From: Bordetella parapertussis
GTDB lineage: Bacteria > Pseudomonadota > Gammaproteobacteria > Burkholderiales > Burkholderiaceae_B
Length of the DNA: 64,000 bases
NCBI GenBank assembly: GCA_945865935.1
Contig: CAMBFI010000012.1
Location: 22,910 to 86,909 of the forward strand
Reading direction: 5' to 3'
This document shows, in pieces, positions 35,989 through 45,708 of this stretch (the first letter of the stretch is position 1; the number at the start of each line of letters is the position of its first letter). Below the pieces are notes generated by a model. The model made no database searches. It saw only the letters and a program-made list of their open reading frames with translations, and was not told the DNA's origin. Position numbers and translations under genes: made by a program.

Positions 35989-36967
35989 GCCAACCAACAA
36001 GACAATCGCCCTAATTGGCGCTGGCATAGCAGGACTGAGCTGCGCGGTAAGGCTCAAAGAGTTGGGACACCACGTTGAACTCTTTGAGAAAGGTCGTAGC
36101 CCAGCGGGTCGCATGAGCACCAAACGTGGCGAAGACTGGACCGCTGATCATGGCGCGCAGTACTTCACAGCAAGAGACCCTCTTTTTATTCAACAGGTAG
36201 ACAAGTGGATGGCCGATCAGGTCGTGGCACTGTGGAAACCAACGCTCAAAGTCTTTGAAGCACACCAATGGACAGCTTCAAACTCAAAAGACGTTCGATA
36301 TGTCGGCATCCCAGGGATGAATGCCCCGGCTAAGCAGCTCGCAAAAGACTTAACGATTCATGCTGGTCAAACGATTGATGCACTGAAGCATCAAGCGGGT
36401 AAATGGTTCTTACACAGCGCAGAATCAGGCGATATCGCTACCAGGTTCGATGAACTGCTCTTGGCGATACCGGGGCCGCAAGCGCTCAGCCTCATACGAG
36501 AACTGGATCCCGCTGCCAAAGCAATCGCCGAGCGCTCCAACATGAAGGGCTGTTGGACGCTCATGGCTCGCTTTAAAGACAAAGTGGATCTTCCTTTCGA
36601 TGCGGCGTTTATAAACCAGGAAACCATTAGCTGGATTTGCAAGAATCTGTCTAAACCCAAGCGCACGGGCAAAGAATCTTGGACGATCCACGCCAACGCA
36701 GAGTGGAGTCAAGAGTTTATTGAGTTGAGTAAAGAAGACGCGACAGAAAAGATGTTGGCCTGCGCCAAGAAGCTTGGGCTAGATTGCGCAGAAGCAGAGG
36801 TATCTGTTCACCGTTGGCGTTATGCCAGCGGCACTGCGAGCCCTGCTCCCGCTTTTTATCTCAATCACGAACTGAAACTTGGCCTCTGCGGAGATTGGCT
36901 AAATGGCGGCCGAGTAGAGGGCGCTTGGCTGAGTGGCCATTTGTTGGCGAACAATGTGAACTCTTAA
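35981..36967 (+). CDS. NAD(P)/FAD-dependent oxidoreductase, renalase/amine-oxidase-like
   Basis: 328 residues with an N-terminal FAD motif IALIGAGIAGLSCAVRL, EKGRSPAGRMSTKR and DHGAQYFTARD, typical of the renalase-like NAD(P)-binding group. The C-terminal flavin segment is LCGDWLNGGRVEGAWLSG. Probable role is oxidation of an amine or an aberrant nicotinamide species; unproven. It overlaps the AlkB-like gene and converges by four bases with the MmgE/PrpD gene. Confidence 0.82.
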   Translation: MTKPTNKTIALIGAGIAGLSCAVRLKELGHHVELFEKGRSPAGRMSTKRGEDWTADHGAQYFTARDPLFIQQVDKWMADQVVALWKPTLKVFEAHQWTASNSKDVRYVGIPGMNAPAKQLAKDLTIHAGQTIDALKHQAGKWFLHSAESGDIATRFDELLLAIPGPQALSLIRELDPAAKAIAERSNMKGCWTLMARFKDKVDLPFDAAFINQETISWICKNLSKPKRTGKESWTIHANAEWSQEFIELSKEDATEKMLACAKKLGLDCAEAEVSVHRWRYASGTASPAPAFYLNHELKLGLCGDWLNGGRVEGAWLSGHLLANNVNS

Positions 36968-38409
36968 ACGCTTTGGCCTTTGGTCTGAGCCAATACGCGC
37001 AGAAGAGTTTCGTAAATGTTCTCTATGCTGTCCTGATGACACAGGTCCCTTGCTAGGCTAAACAAAGCACTTGCCGACTCACTTTTGGTTTTGCCAGTAC
37101 CCAGGCAATCAAAAAACTTCTCTTGTAGCAGCTCTTCGCTTAGCCAGTTTCCAGGCTTGCCGCTCGCAACATCCACCCGCACGCTCTCTCGATGCCCAGA
37201 CTTCAGCTCTACATCGACAATCGCGGCAAACTCGTGATCATCCGCAACCAACGGATCGATCTCGACTTTGATTTTTTTCATCAAATCGGCTGTAACAGCT
37301 CGTTTGATCTGAGATTCTGCAAAGGTGCCGATTTTGACGTTTCCGTCGATGAATGCAGCGGCTACGCAGTAACGCATGCTGAACTTGCCCTCTAGTCCAT
37401 CGGCGGGAATATCATAGATCAGAGGTTGCATGGCAAAACGTGAGGCGCCTACACGAATCGAACGGATGTCCTCAACCGAAGAGCCCTTCAGCAAATCGCG
37501 CAAGGCACGCGTAGCATCGATGGCAGGATGCGTTGCTGCGCAACAGGGGTATGCCTTCAAGCCGATTCCGGCTTCTGTCAGAATCTCTACCGGCTGACCC
37601 CACGGCTTAGCGTAGCTCTCTGGAGCAACGCCACCAAACACATTAAAGAAACCAAACTTCCCTTCGATTGCATCTGCGGCGCAGGTGAAATCCTGCTCCG
37701 CTAAGCGTGTCGCCAAGATAGCGGAACGCGCCGCCAAACCGGCATGTAGAGGTTTAGTCATCGTGCCAAAGTTCTGACGCACACCGCTCGCAAGCGATGC
37801 ACTGACCCCTAGCGCACCGCGCATCTGTGCCTCTGAAAAGTTCTCCAAAAACGCCAGGGCGACCGTAGCACCGATGGCACCGAAGGTTCCCGTAGTGTGC
37901 CAACCGCGTTCGTAGTGCGCGGTATTCAGACGTCGACCCAATTGACCGAGAGTTTCAATACCGACCATATGTGCACGAATCAGCGCTTCACCACTCACCC
38001 CCAAGGCAGCGCCACGAACAAGTAGCGCAGGCAACAACAGCGCAGTGGCATGGCAGTATGCGGGATGACTAATGTCATCAAAGTCTGCGGCATGGGCGAG
38101 CGTGCCGAAATAGAGAGCTGCCGAACCTAGCGCCTCGGTTGAGTCTGAGCGTAAGGTCGCTACTTCAAATTGCTCGAGTAGCTGCGCAAGCGTTCTCTGA
38201 GAGAACAGAGCGCGACGCAATTTAGGTTCGAGTGGCTGGCTGACACCAAGCACCATACAGGCGAGCGTATCCGTGATTGCATCCGTAGAGCGACGCACTG
38301 CCTCGAGAGGAACTTGCTGATTCCGAAAATCACGGCAGAAGGCAATGAGCCCCTCTGTAAAGCTTGAGTCCGGCATAACGCCAGCCGATGTCTTCTCACT
38401 TTTTGCCAT
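36964..38409 (-). CDS. MmgE/PrpD family protein (second copy)
   Basis: 481 residues from the ATG at 38409, which has AAAGGA before it; an upstream in-frame start adds 27 unlikely residues. Family segments: AHAADFDDISHPAYCH, GWHTTGTFGAIGATVAL and KPLHAGLAARSA. It is only distantly like the copy at 10548. A Bug gene is divergent, 119 bases between starts, which again pairs the two families. Reaction unknown; a hydratase or dehydratase of a methylated dicarboxylate is plausible. Confidence 0.85.
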   Translation of the reverse strand: MAKSEKTSAGVMPDSSFTEGLIAFCRDFRNQQVPLEAVRRSTDAITDTLACMVLGVSQPLEPKLRRALFSQRTLAQLLEQFEVATLRSDSTEALGSAALYFGTLAHAADFDDISHPAYCHATALLLPALLVRGAALGVSGEALIRAHMVGIETLGQLGRRLNTAHYERGWHTTGTFGAIGATVALAFLENFSEAQMRGALGVSASLASGVRQNFGTMTKPLHAGLAARSAILATRLAEQDFTCAADAIEGKFGFFNVFGGVAPESYAKPWGQPVEILTEAGIGLKAYPCCAATHPAIDATRALRDLLKGSSVEDIRSIRVGASRFAMQPLIYDIPADGLEGKFSMRYCVAAAFIDGNVKIGTFAESQIKRAVTADLMKKIKVEIDPLVADDHEFAAIVDVELKSGHRESVRVDVASGKPGNWLSEELLQEKFFDCLGTGKTKSESASALFSLARDLCHQDSIENIYETLLRVLAQTKGQSV

Positions 38410-38528
38410 TGCCGATGGTCCTTTCAAGGTCGTTTTAGTATACAAACCACATACAACTAGGAAATTTTTCGTAGCACTACTATTATCCACGTATAACTAA
38501 ATCGTTGTATTTTCAAAAAATTGGAACA

Positions 38529-39503
38529 ATGATGACGATACGCATATCCGTAAATACATTGCTTTGGATATTCGCTTTGCTGACCTTTACCCAGCATGTT
38601 GCAGCGCAAGAATTCCCAAACCGCTCGGTAAAAATCGTCGTCGGTTATCCACCGGGAGGCGCAGTAGATGCGAATGCCCGCATTCTTGGTCAATTGCTTA
38701 ATGAACACTGGAAGCACCCCGTTGTCATTGAGAACCGTGGTGGGGCAGGGTCGACCATCGCCACCGGCGGCGTAGCCCGTGCTGCGCCCGACGGTTATAC
38801 GCTTTTGATTGCCTCGCCTGCCCATGCCATTAATGCAACGCTCTACAAGAATCTCACGTTCGACACCTCAACGGCCTTTGCGTCTGTGGCCAAAATTTCG
38901 GTAGCGCCGTTGGTGTTGCTCTTGCACCCCACAGTGCGCGCTGAAACTGTCGAACAACTCATCGCTTTAGCTAAGGCGCAGCCTGGAAAGCTTAATTACG
39001 GCTCATCCGGTGTGGGCACGAGTGTGCACCTCGCGGGCGCACTGTTCAATATGATGGCCGGAACCTCAATGCAACATATCCCCTACCAAGGAGGCGGACC
39101 AGCACTCACGGCTCTACTTGCAGGTGATACACACTTGATGTTCGCAGGCATCGAGGGGTTAGCGCACGCCAAGGCGGGCAAGCTTCGTGCACTCGCGATC
39201 ACGAGCGCACAACGTATCGAATTATTCGGAGACATACCCACGATCGCGGAATCAGGACTACCGGGTTTTGATGTTGAAAGTTGGTACGGCGTCTATGCGC
39301 CAGCCGCTACGCCTAAAGACGTCGTTGAAAAAATCAATCAAGCGATCAACCAAACCTTAAAGACGGACGCTGCGATTGCGCGCTTTCGTAAGCTTGGCTT
39401 TGAAGTGTCTCAAAGCACACCTGAGCAATTCTCAGCGTTTACGCAAATCGAATTAAAAAAATGGCGAGAAGTGATTCAGTCTGCAAAGGCATCACTGGAC
39501 TAA
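38529..39503 (+). CDS. Bug/TctC-family periplasmic binding protein (copy 7)
   Basis: 324 residues from ATG 38529; a TTG at 38505 is in frame but has no ribosome site. Signal peptide ends QHVAAQ. Motifs VGYPPGGAVDANAR, VIENRGGAGSTIA, APDGYTLLI and HIPYQGGGPAL. It is divergent to the second MmgE/PrpD gene and probably shares its regulation. Confidence 0.9.
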   Translation: MMTIRISVNTLLWIFALLTFTQHVAAQEFPNRSVKIVVGYPPGGAVDANARILGQLLNEHWKHPVVIENRGGAGSTIATGGVARAAPDGYTLLIASPAHAINATLYKNLTFDTSTAFASVAKISVAPLVLLLHPTVRAETVEQLIALAKAQPGKLNYGSSGVGTSVHLAGALFNMMAGTSMQHIPYQGGGPALTALLAGDTHLMFAGIEGLAHAKAGKLRALAITSAQRIELFGDIPTIAESGLPGFDVESWYGVYAPAATPKDVVEKINQAINQTLKTDAAIARFRKLGFEVSQSTPEQFSAFTQIELKKWREVIQSAKASLD

Positions 39504-39559
39504 ACATTTCGCTCCAAGATATAGACAATCTTACACACCTAGAGACACCTGTGAATCGA

Positions 39560-40138
39560 ATGACACAAAAGATGCTCGGCGTAATGATGGTTATGTTTTG
39601 CCAACATGCTGCGTCCATGGACATCACAGTGACGGGCACAACGGTCTACATGTCCGGGACAGTTGTCGGGGGTGAATGCGATAAGCTCAAGCAAATCATC
39701 AATACAAGCAAAATTGAACTCGTCGTGCTCAGCAACTCTAATGGCGGGAATGCAAATACGGGTTACTGCATTGGCGAAACGATCCGAAAAAACAATATCT
39801 CAACCAGTATCGATGGTTTTTGCTTGTCTTCATGCTCCCGTATGTGGCTCGGTGGCGTTAATCGCAAACTTGAGGGCGATGACTCGACCGTAGGCTTACA
39901 CGGAAACTATAAAGGCGTTCACTTGATCGAAGAGAGTACCGCACGCTTGCGCGCATGGATACCGCGCTTTGCCCCCGACGTTGACGTCGAGCTCATGAAT
40001 CGCTGGACTGCTCTGTTTTACAACAAAGAGATGATGTATTTTTATAACAAGCGCGCAGCGTTATGCAGGAATGGCAGAAACGAATGCTCCAATATCAAAG
40101 ATAAAAATGTTTTTAATGCGGGCTTAGCGACGAAGTGA
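39560..40138 (+). CDS. Periplasmic protein with ClpP/crotonase-like fold (COG3904-like)
   Basis: 192 residues from ATG 39560; the open frame starts inside the Bug gene, but a signal peptide (MLGVMMVMFCQHAASM) begins only here. The body resembles secreted ClpP-fold proteins: LSNSNGGNANTGYCIGETI corresponds to the oxyanion glycine loop, and FCLSSCSRMWLGG to the helix carrying the nucleophile Ser. Several Cys suggest disulfides. His and Asp of a triad are not obvious. Function unknown; such proteins are usually annotated only as periplasmic. Confidence 0.6.
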   Translation: MTQKMLGVMMVMFCQHAASMDITVTGTTVYMSGTVVGGECDKLKQIINTSKIELVVLSNSNGGNANTGYCIGETIRKNNISTSIDGFCLSSCSRMWLGGVNRKLEGDDSTVGLHGNYKGVHLIEESTARLRAWIPRFAPDVDVELMNRWTALFYNKEMMYFYNKRAALCRNGRNECSNIKDKNVFNAGLATK

Positions 40139-40161
40139 AGCTAAAAATTAATGGGTACTGA

Positions 40162-41703
40162 TCAATACATTGGGCTGCGAATTTTGAAATACACCACGGC
40201 AATTCGTGTTACCAAGCCACCTAAAATGACGCCTACGACAGCTGCCGTCAAATGAATCAGCTCATACTTAGGCAGAAGCGAGTACCAGTTTAGAAAAAGT
40301 GACAGTACCAATCCCCAAATCAAGGCAACCTCCGCGTAGAAGGATCCTTTGAGTCCTGGGTTATCCGCGTCGGCGCGAATAACATCTCGCAAGATTCCGC
40401 CTCCAGCGCCTGTTAACGCGGCCAACAATGGCCCCCACATCCATAAGGGCTGAATCTTGGCTTCGACCGCTACGATCACACCAACCACAGCGAACGTGGA
40501 TAAGCCTAGCGCGTCAAAAAACTCAATTGCGGCGTGGTTAGATATACGGCCAATAAACATATGCTCGTGACTAGATGCAATTTTTTTCTTACGACGATAC
40601 CAGTCCTCTAATTTAAAAATAAAATAGAAAAACATGACGGTCGCAAAAATCGCAGCCAGATAAACCGGTGACGCAAGAACGGATAGCTTCTCACGGTTGA
40701 TCAGGATATCGCGCACGACCCCGCCACCAATCGAAGGGAGTGCCGCCAGCACTAGCGCACCGAACAAGCTGTACTTCCCTTGGCGGGCAAGCAATAATCC
40801 AGATATGGCAAAGGCGATTGTGCCAATCAGATCGATGATAAAAAACCACGTTTGACCTGTAGTTTGTCCGAGCAACACCGGTAGCAGATAGTCGCGCATC
40901 ACTTTGTTGTATTCGCCGCTATTCTGCGTCTGCAGTAGCGTTTGATTAAAACGCTCAACGAGCTGGGGACTCGTCGTTTGCTTGCTAAACATGACGTGTA
41001 TGGAGTCCTCAAATACGGGATTCGGCATTTCTACAACTTTCTTTTGCCACCCATGCCGCCACCCTAGGGTGGCACCCACGAGATGATCAATAGGGAATGC
41101 GTCAATCTTGTGCTCCAACAGGTTGGAGAAATTCTCTCGATCGTTTTTTACCTTGATGATCCTAGCAGCGTTTCGAGGATCATTGATGTATTGCATCAAC
41201 GGCGCGCCATAGAAATAGCCATCGATCACGCCGAGCTTGTACGAGCCCGACTCTAGCGTCCTGACGAGCTCCGCTACGGTATTAAATGCAAACTTTTGCT
41301 GCTCCTCTTTTCGTACATAGAGCATGTCTTTTTCTGAACGATAGGGGATCGAATAGTAAGCATACGTCTCGCGCTCTTTGCTTCTAAACGCACCACCTGC
41401 GATATCGCGTTTGCCGTCTTTCAGGTCTTCCTGATGCTGCCGCCAACCTACCGGATCAAGCTGTAGTTCGTAGCCCATTTTGCCAAAAATAGTTTTAAGC
41501 AACTGAACATCCAATCCAGTCAAATGTTTGAGTTCACCCTTCACCACTTCGTATTGATAAGGATCCCATTGGTACCAACCACTTCGCAAGACCTTGGAGT
41601 CTTGTTGCGACAGCGCAGGACCAGCGATCAGCACCAACAATAGACCGCATAAAATGTTCCGCAATTTCTGCATCGGCAAATAGCTTCCCATTGCAACGTT
41701 CAT
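40162..41703 (-). CDS. Fusion of periplasmic SBP_bac_3 domain with UPF0126/TRIC membrane domains
   Basis: 513 residues. Signal segment near 12-33 (LLLVLIAGPALS), then a family-3 solute-binding domain to about 260 (RSGWYQWDPYQY, GLDVQLLKTIFGKMG, KDGKRDIAGGAF). After that come two UPF0126 repeats with about seven membrane helices, marked by GGGVVRDI and GGGILRDV, separated by a basic loop (WYRRKKK). UPF0126 proteins are small glycine or ion transporters or channels, normally around 200 residues without a binding domain. A tethered receptor would capture ligand and pass it to, or gate, the channel. The domain order and lack of frameshift make this a true fusion. Confidence 0.8.
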   Translation of the reverse strand: MNVAMGSYLPMQKLRNILCGLLLVLIAGPALSQQDSKVLRSGWYQWDPYQYEVVKGELKHLTGLDVQLLKTIFGKMGYELQLDPVGWRQHQEDLKDGKRDIAGGAFRSKERETYAYYSIPYRSEKDMLYVRKEEQQKFAFNTVAELVRTLESGSYKLGVIDGYFYGAPLMQYINDPRNAARIIKVKNDRENFSNLLEHKIDAFPIDHLVGATLGWRHGWQKKVVEMPNPVFEDSIHVMFSKQTTSPQLVERFNQTLLQTQNSGEYNKVMRDYLLPVLLGQTTGQTWFFIIDLIGTIAFAISGLLLARQGKYSLFGALVLAALPSIGGGVVRDILINREKLSVLASPVYLAAIFATVMFFYFIFKLEDWYRRKKKIASSHEHMFIGRISNHAAIEFFDALGLSTFAVVGVIVAVEAKIQPLWMWGPLLAALTGAGGGILRDVIRADADNPGLKGSFYAEVALIWGLVLSLFLNWYSLLPKYELIHLTAAVVGVILGGLVTRIAVVYFKIRSPMY

Positions 41704-41826
41704 AACATGCCCAGTTAATTTTTTGGTCTAGCGGACTTTGGGATTTGAGCATAGCCCATTAAAACAATACTTTGCACGAAAAATAGCGGTATGCTCGATA
41801 AACTTCAGCCACACAGTATGTGAATC

Positions 41827-43056
41827 TTGCACAACCCAGATATTGCCGCGAGCGCACGCAGATCGTCAATCTTTCTGATCGTCGTATGTCAGATAGCGGC
41901 GATGGCCTTATGGTTCTCTGCTTCAGCTGCCGTGCCGAGTCTCTTGGACTCCGATCAAATTTCGGTCAGTGCCGCTGCCGCTTTGACCTCTGCGGTTCAG
42001 CTCGGTTTTGTCGCGGGGACTCTGACGAGCGCACTATTCGGCCTTGCCGACCGCTTTGACTCGCGCACACTTTTCTCCGCTGCAGCCGTACTTGGCGCCA
42101 TACTAAATGGAGCGTTACTAGTCTATGGCCTTGATCACCCCACTGCGCCAATTCTCCGGTTTGCCACGGGAGTCTGTATGGCGGGCATTTATCCAGTGGG
42201 CATGAAGCTCGCCGCTGGCTGGGCCGCAGGAAACATGGGCCTGTTGATGGGCTCTTTGGTTGGAGCGGTAACGCTAGGCTCTGCCATGCCTCACCTTTTT
42301 TATGCCTTTTCCAAGGTTAGCTGGCAAGTTCCTGTTTCTCTAGCCAGCGGCTGTGCGCTCATTGCTGCAATCTCCATACACTTTGTTCGGCTTGGACCCA
42401 AGCATGCAAAGTCAACGAACTTTCACTGGTCAGACCTTAAGTCCCTTCTGCACAGCAAGCCGATTCTCCTCGCTCAAGGAGGCTACCTCGGTCACATGTG
42501 GGAGCTCTATGCCATGTGGGCGTGGCTGGGTAGCTTTCTTGTCTGGGCACTCCCCGCCTCTGGCATGCAAGCGGAGCTCGGTCAATCTTCAATATCACTC
42601 ATCACGTTTCTCGTCATGGCTGCTGGAGCCTTTGGTTGCCTGGTCGCAGGACTGCTTGCCGATCGCGTCGGTCGCACTCTTACAACTGTCGGTGCGCTGT
42701 TGCTGAGCGGCAGCTGCGCACTCATCATTGGATTTTCAGTTGAGCTTGGTCCAATAGCGGTCATCGTGATTGCGGCAATATGGGGGATGACTGTTGTCGC
42801 AGACTCGGCACAGTTTTCAGCGGCAACTGCCGAGCTTGCTGACCCGCGCTTGATTGGAACCGTCTTGACAATGCAGACAAGTCTGGGCTTTCTCCTCACT
42901 GCGGGGTCAATCTGGCTGATCGGGCAAGCCGCCGAACTGGTTGGCTGGCGCTACGCCTTCATCGTGCTCGCGATCGGTCCGTTGTTTGGCGCTATCAGCA
43001 TGCTGGCGCTGCGACAACAACCCGAGGCGGTGAGAATGGCCGGCGGACGGCGTTAG
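41827..43056 (+). CDS. MFS transporter
   Basis: 409 residues, twelve hydrophobic segments, with the MFS loop signature GLADRFDSR after helix 2 and LLADRVGRTL after helix 8. The frame opens with TTG and no ATG is suitable; no clear ribosome site, so the start is uncertain. The amphipathic SIFLIVVCQIAAMALWFSAS helix fits the first segment. The M81 gene follows 45 bases later and may share its transcript. Substrate unknown; CynX/YnfM-like layout suggests a small organic anion. Confidence 0.82.
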   Translation: MHNPDIAASARRSSIFLIVVCQIAAMALWFSASAAVPSLLDSDQISVSAAAALTSAVQLGFVAGTLTSALFGLADRFDSRTLFSAAAVLGAILNGALLVYGLDHPTAPILRFATGVCMAGIYPVGMKLAAGWAAGNMGLLMGSLVGAVTLGSAMPHLFYAFSKVSWQVPVSLASGCALIAAISIHFVRLGPKHAKSTNFHWSDLKSLLHSKPILLAQGGYLGHMWELYAMWAWLGSFLVWALPASGMQAELGQSSISLITFLVMAAGAFGCLVAGLLADRVGRTLTTVGALLLSGSCALIIGFSVELGPIAVIVIAAIWGMTVVADSAQFSAATAELADPRLIGTVLTMQTSLGFLLTAGSIWLIGQAAELVGWRYAFIVLAIGPLFGAISMLALRQQPEAVRMAGGRR

Positions 43057-43101
43057 AATTTAGCCTCACCACAAACTAAGCAACCCACTGGGAGCGAGCC
43101 C

Positions 43102-44589
43102 TTGAAGATCTACGTCGCCGGTTACCAACATGAAACGAACACCTTCGCACCTACCAAGGCGGACTGGGCCGCTTTTAATCGGGGAGAATCCTTCCCGGCC
43201 TTCATAACAGGCCAACCGATGCTAGATAGTTTGCGCGATGTGAATATTCCGATTGCTGGCTTCATGGAAGCAGCACGTCTCGAAAGATGGCAACTAATGC
43301 CTGGCTCTTGGTGCGGTGCTATTCCTTCTGCACATGTCACGCAAGACGCGTTTGAGCGTATTAGTGATTCAATCTTGACCGATATCCGTCAAGGCGGCTT
43401 CGATGCTGTCTATCTTGATCTACACGGGGCCGCAGTCGCTGAGCACGTTGACGATACCGAGGGTGAATTGATTGCGCGCATACGAGCGATTGTCGGACCG
43501 AATCTTCCCATCGTTGCGAGCTTGGATCTGCACGCAAACGTGACGCTTCGTATGTTGGCTGAGGCAGATGCGTTGGTCTCTTATCGCACCTATCCACATG
43601 TCGATATGGCTAAGACGGGCGAGCTCGCCGCGAAGCTTTTAAAGCGACGCCTAAAGCGCGGCTCAAAAGAGCCACTCGCTTTTCGTCGCCTGCCGTATTT
43701 GATTCCACTGAATGCACAAAGCACTTGGCTTGAACCTGCAAAGTCGCGCTATGAGGAACTCGCTGCTCTGGACGGTGAATTCGACACTTGTCTGAGCTTT
43801 TGTATGGCGTTCCCCGCTTCAGACATTGCTGAGTGCGCTCCGATGGTTTGGGGCTATGGTGAGAGAGCCGAAGCAGCAGTACAACGGCTCTACACAAACG
43901 TAAGTGAGCCCACTCAATGGGCCTTAGAAATACTGTCGGCTCGTGATGCTGTCGAGCGCGCTTGTTTGCTTGGTGAGACGAACGAAAAACCAGTAGTGAT
44001 TGCCGACACGCAAGATAATCCAGGTGCGGGTGGCGACAGTAATACAACAGGCTTGTTACGGGCCTTGCTTGAAAAAGGTGCGGGCAAACGATTGCCCGGC
44101 AAAGTTGCGCTCGGCCTACTCTTTGATCGTGCTGCAGCGACCATGGCCCACGAAGCCGGCTTGGGAGCTTCTATCACGACAGCGATCGGTACAGCGGTAC
44201 CGACCTTTACCGGACAACCTAGTGACCCACCGGTGCAAGGTAGCTTCAAAGTCAAGGCGCTCTCTGATGGGAAAGTGACCCTGAAGGGCCCGATGATGAC
44301 AGGCTCGACCATCGCGCTGGGGCCCTGCGCCTTGCTAGAAATTGAAGGCGTGCTGGTGGCGGTAGCGAGCGGCAAAAAACAGCTCCTTGATCGCGAGCTC
44401 TTCAGAATGTTAGGTGTGCATCCCGAAACAATGAAGGTATTGGTCGTGAAAAGCTCAAATCATTTTCGAGCAGATTTCACACCGATCGCATCGCATATCT
44501 TGGTGGCTAAGGCAGCTGGGCCCATGGCCGCGGACCCTGCGGATCTGCCATGGACGAAGCTTGCAAAAACGACACGGACTAAGCCGTAA
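43102..44589 (+). CDS. M81-family metallopeptidase (MlrC-like)
   Basis: 495 residues from a TTG with GGGAG eleven bases before it. The N-terminal MlrC domain holds the metal-site segments YQHETNTF, DLHGAAV and SLDLHANVT; the MlrC_C domain contains DNPGAGGDSNTTGLL. MlrC was named for microcystin breakdown, where it acts on the linear tetrapeptide; most homologues are outside mlr clusters and have unknown small amide substrates. MlrA and MlrB are absent here, so microcystin degradation is not indicated. Confidence 0.85.
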   Translation: MKIYVAGYQHETNTFAPTKADWAAFNRGESFPAFITGQPMLDSLRDVNIPIAGFMEAARLERWQLMPGSWCGAIPSAHVTQDAFERISDSILTDIRQGGFDAVYLDLHGAAVAEHVDDTEGELIARIRAIVGPNLPIVASLDLHANVTLRMLAEADALVSYRTYPHVDMAKTGELAAKLLKRRLKRGSKEPLAFRRLPYLIPLNAQSTWLEPAKSRYEELAALDGEFDTCLSFCMAFPASDIAECAPMVWGYGERAEAAVQRLYTNVSEPTQWALEILSARDAVERACLLGETNEKPVVIADTQDNPGAGGDSNTTGLLRALLEKGAGKRLPGKVALGLLFDRAAATMAHEAGLGASITTAIGTAVPTFTGQPSDPPVQGSFKVKALSDGKVTLKGPMMTGSTIALGPCALLEIEGVLVAVASGKKQLLDRELFRMLGVHPETMKVLVVKSSNHFRADFTPIASHILVAKAAGPMAADPADLPWTKLAKTTRTKP

Positions 44590-44706
44590 CACAGTTAGAA
44601 ATCAATCCAAACCATTTTGTCTACAATGACCTTTAATAAGGCTCTTCGCACAGCCCTGCTATTTAGGCGGATTGAAGACAGACCACAATTTGTTCAGGAG
44701 ATAATA

Positions 44707-45708
44707 ATGAAGAAGAAAACTTTACCTATTAAAACAATCTGTGCCGCGCTCATCGCGATGACAGGCATTGCGCTAACAAGTGCTCAGACACACGCGCAAG
44801 CGATTGACACCTACCCGACCAAGGCCATTAAGCTCGTCGTGCCCTTCGCGCCAGGTGGCGTGACGGATACAAGTGGTCGCATCGTTGCGGAGGGATTATC
44901 GAAACGACTTTGTCAACAAGTCATCGTTGAAAATAAACCCGGCGCCTCCGGCAATATTGGTGCTCAGCAAGTTGCGACCGCAACACCCGATGGCTATACG
45001 CTGTTTTTAGCGTTGGATGGCACCTTGGTGATTAACCCGCACGCATATTGAAAGATTGGCTTCGATACGCTCAAGGATTTTGAACCCATCGCAAAGATCG
45101 GTAACTCGGTCATTATCTTGGCAGCCAATCCAAATGTGAAGGCAAAGAGCTTGAAAGAATTGGTCGCCTTGGCAAACACGACCCCCGGTGGTCTTTCCTA
45201 TGGCACCTCCGGTAACGCCAGTATCGTGCACTTGGCAGGTGAGTTACTCAAGCAACAATCCAACTCGAATTTTGTACACGTTCCCTATAAAGGGGGAGCA
45301 CCTGCTGTCGCCGATGCCTTAGCGGGACATATTCCTTTGACGTTTGCCTCGGCTGCGTCGATCAATCAACACTTGAAAGCCGGAACACTGGTGGCCCTCG
45401 GCGTGCCAAGTGCGACTCGCTCGGCGGCCTATCCCGATATTCCCACCTTTAAAGAGTCGGGCATCGCTGGGATTGAATTGAATTCATGGGTGGGTATCAT
45501 GGCTCCCGCGAAAACTCCCGCCGCCATCGTTGCCAGACTCAACAAAGAGATCAACGCAGTCTTGCAGGATCCTACAGTCAAAGCGAAATTGCTTGCCGCT
45601 GGGATCGAAGCCGCAAACGTAACGAGCGCTCAGTTTGGTGATGAAATCAAACGCGACCTCGCGATGTACAAACCCGTCGTTGAAAAAGCCGGCATCAAAG
45701 TTAATTAA
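44707..45708 (+). pseudogene. Bug/TctC-family gene with an internal stop (copy 8)
   Basis: From ATG 44707 (CAGGAG eight bases before) the frame runs 114 codons with signal peptide (TSAQTHAQA), VPFAPGGVTDTSGR, VENKPGASGNIG and TPDGYTLFL. It meets TGA at 45049-45051 in ...NPHAY-stop-KIGFDTL. Reading continues in the same frame to 45708 with HVPYKGGAPAV and a normal end. One substitution (for instance TGG to TGA) explains it. Either a recent nonsense mutation or a sequencing error. Confidence 0.85.

Noticed and set aside
43102..44589. Microcystin-degradation locus
   Set aside because: Only an MlrC-like gene is present; mlrA and mlrB, and the expected mlrD arrangement, are not. M81 proteins are common outside such loci.
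45049..45051. Selenocysteine codon in the Bug gene
   Set aside because: Bug proteins are not known to use selenocysteine and no convincing SECIS hairpin was seen after the TGA. A plain stop is simpler.
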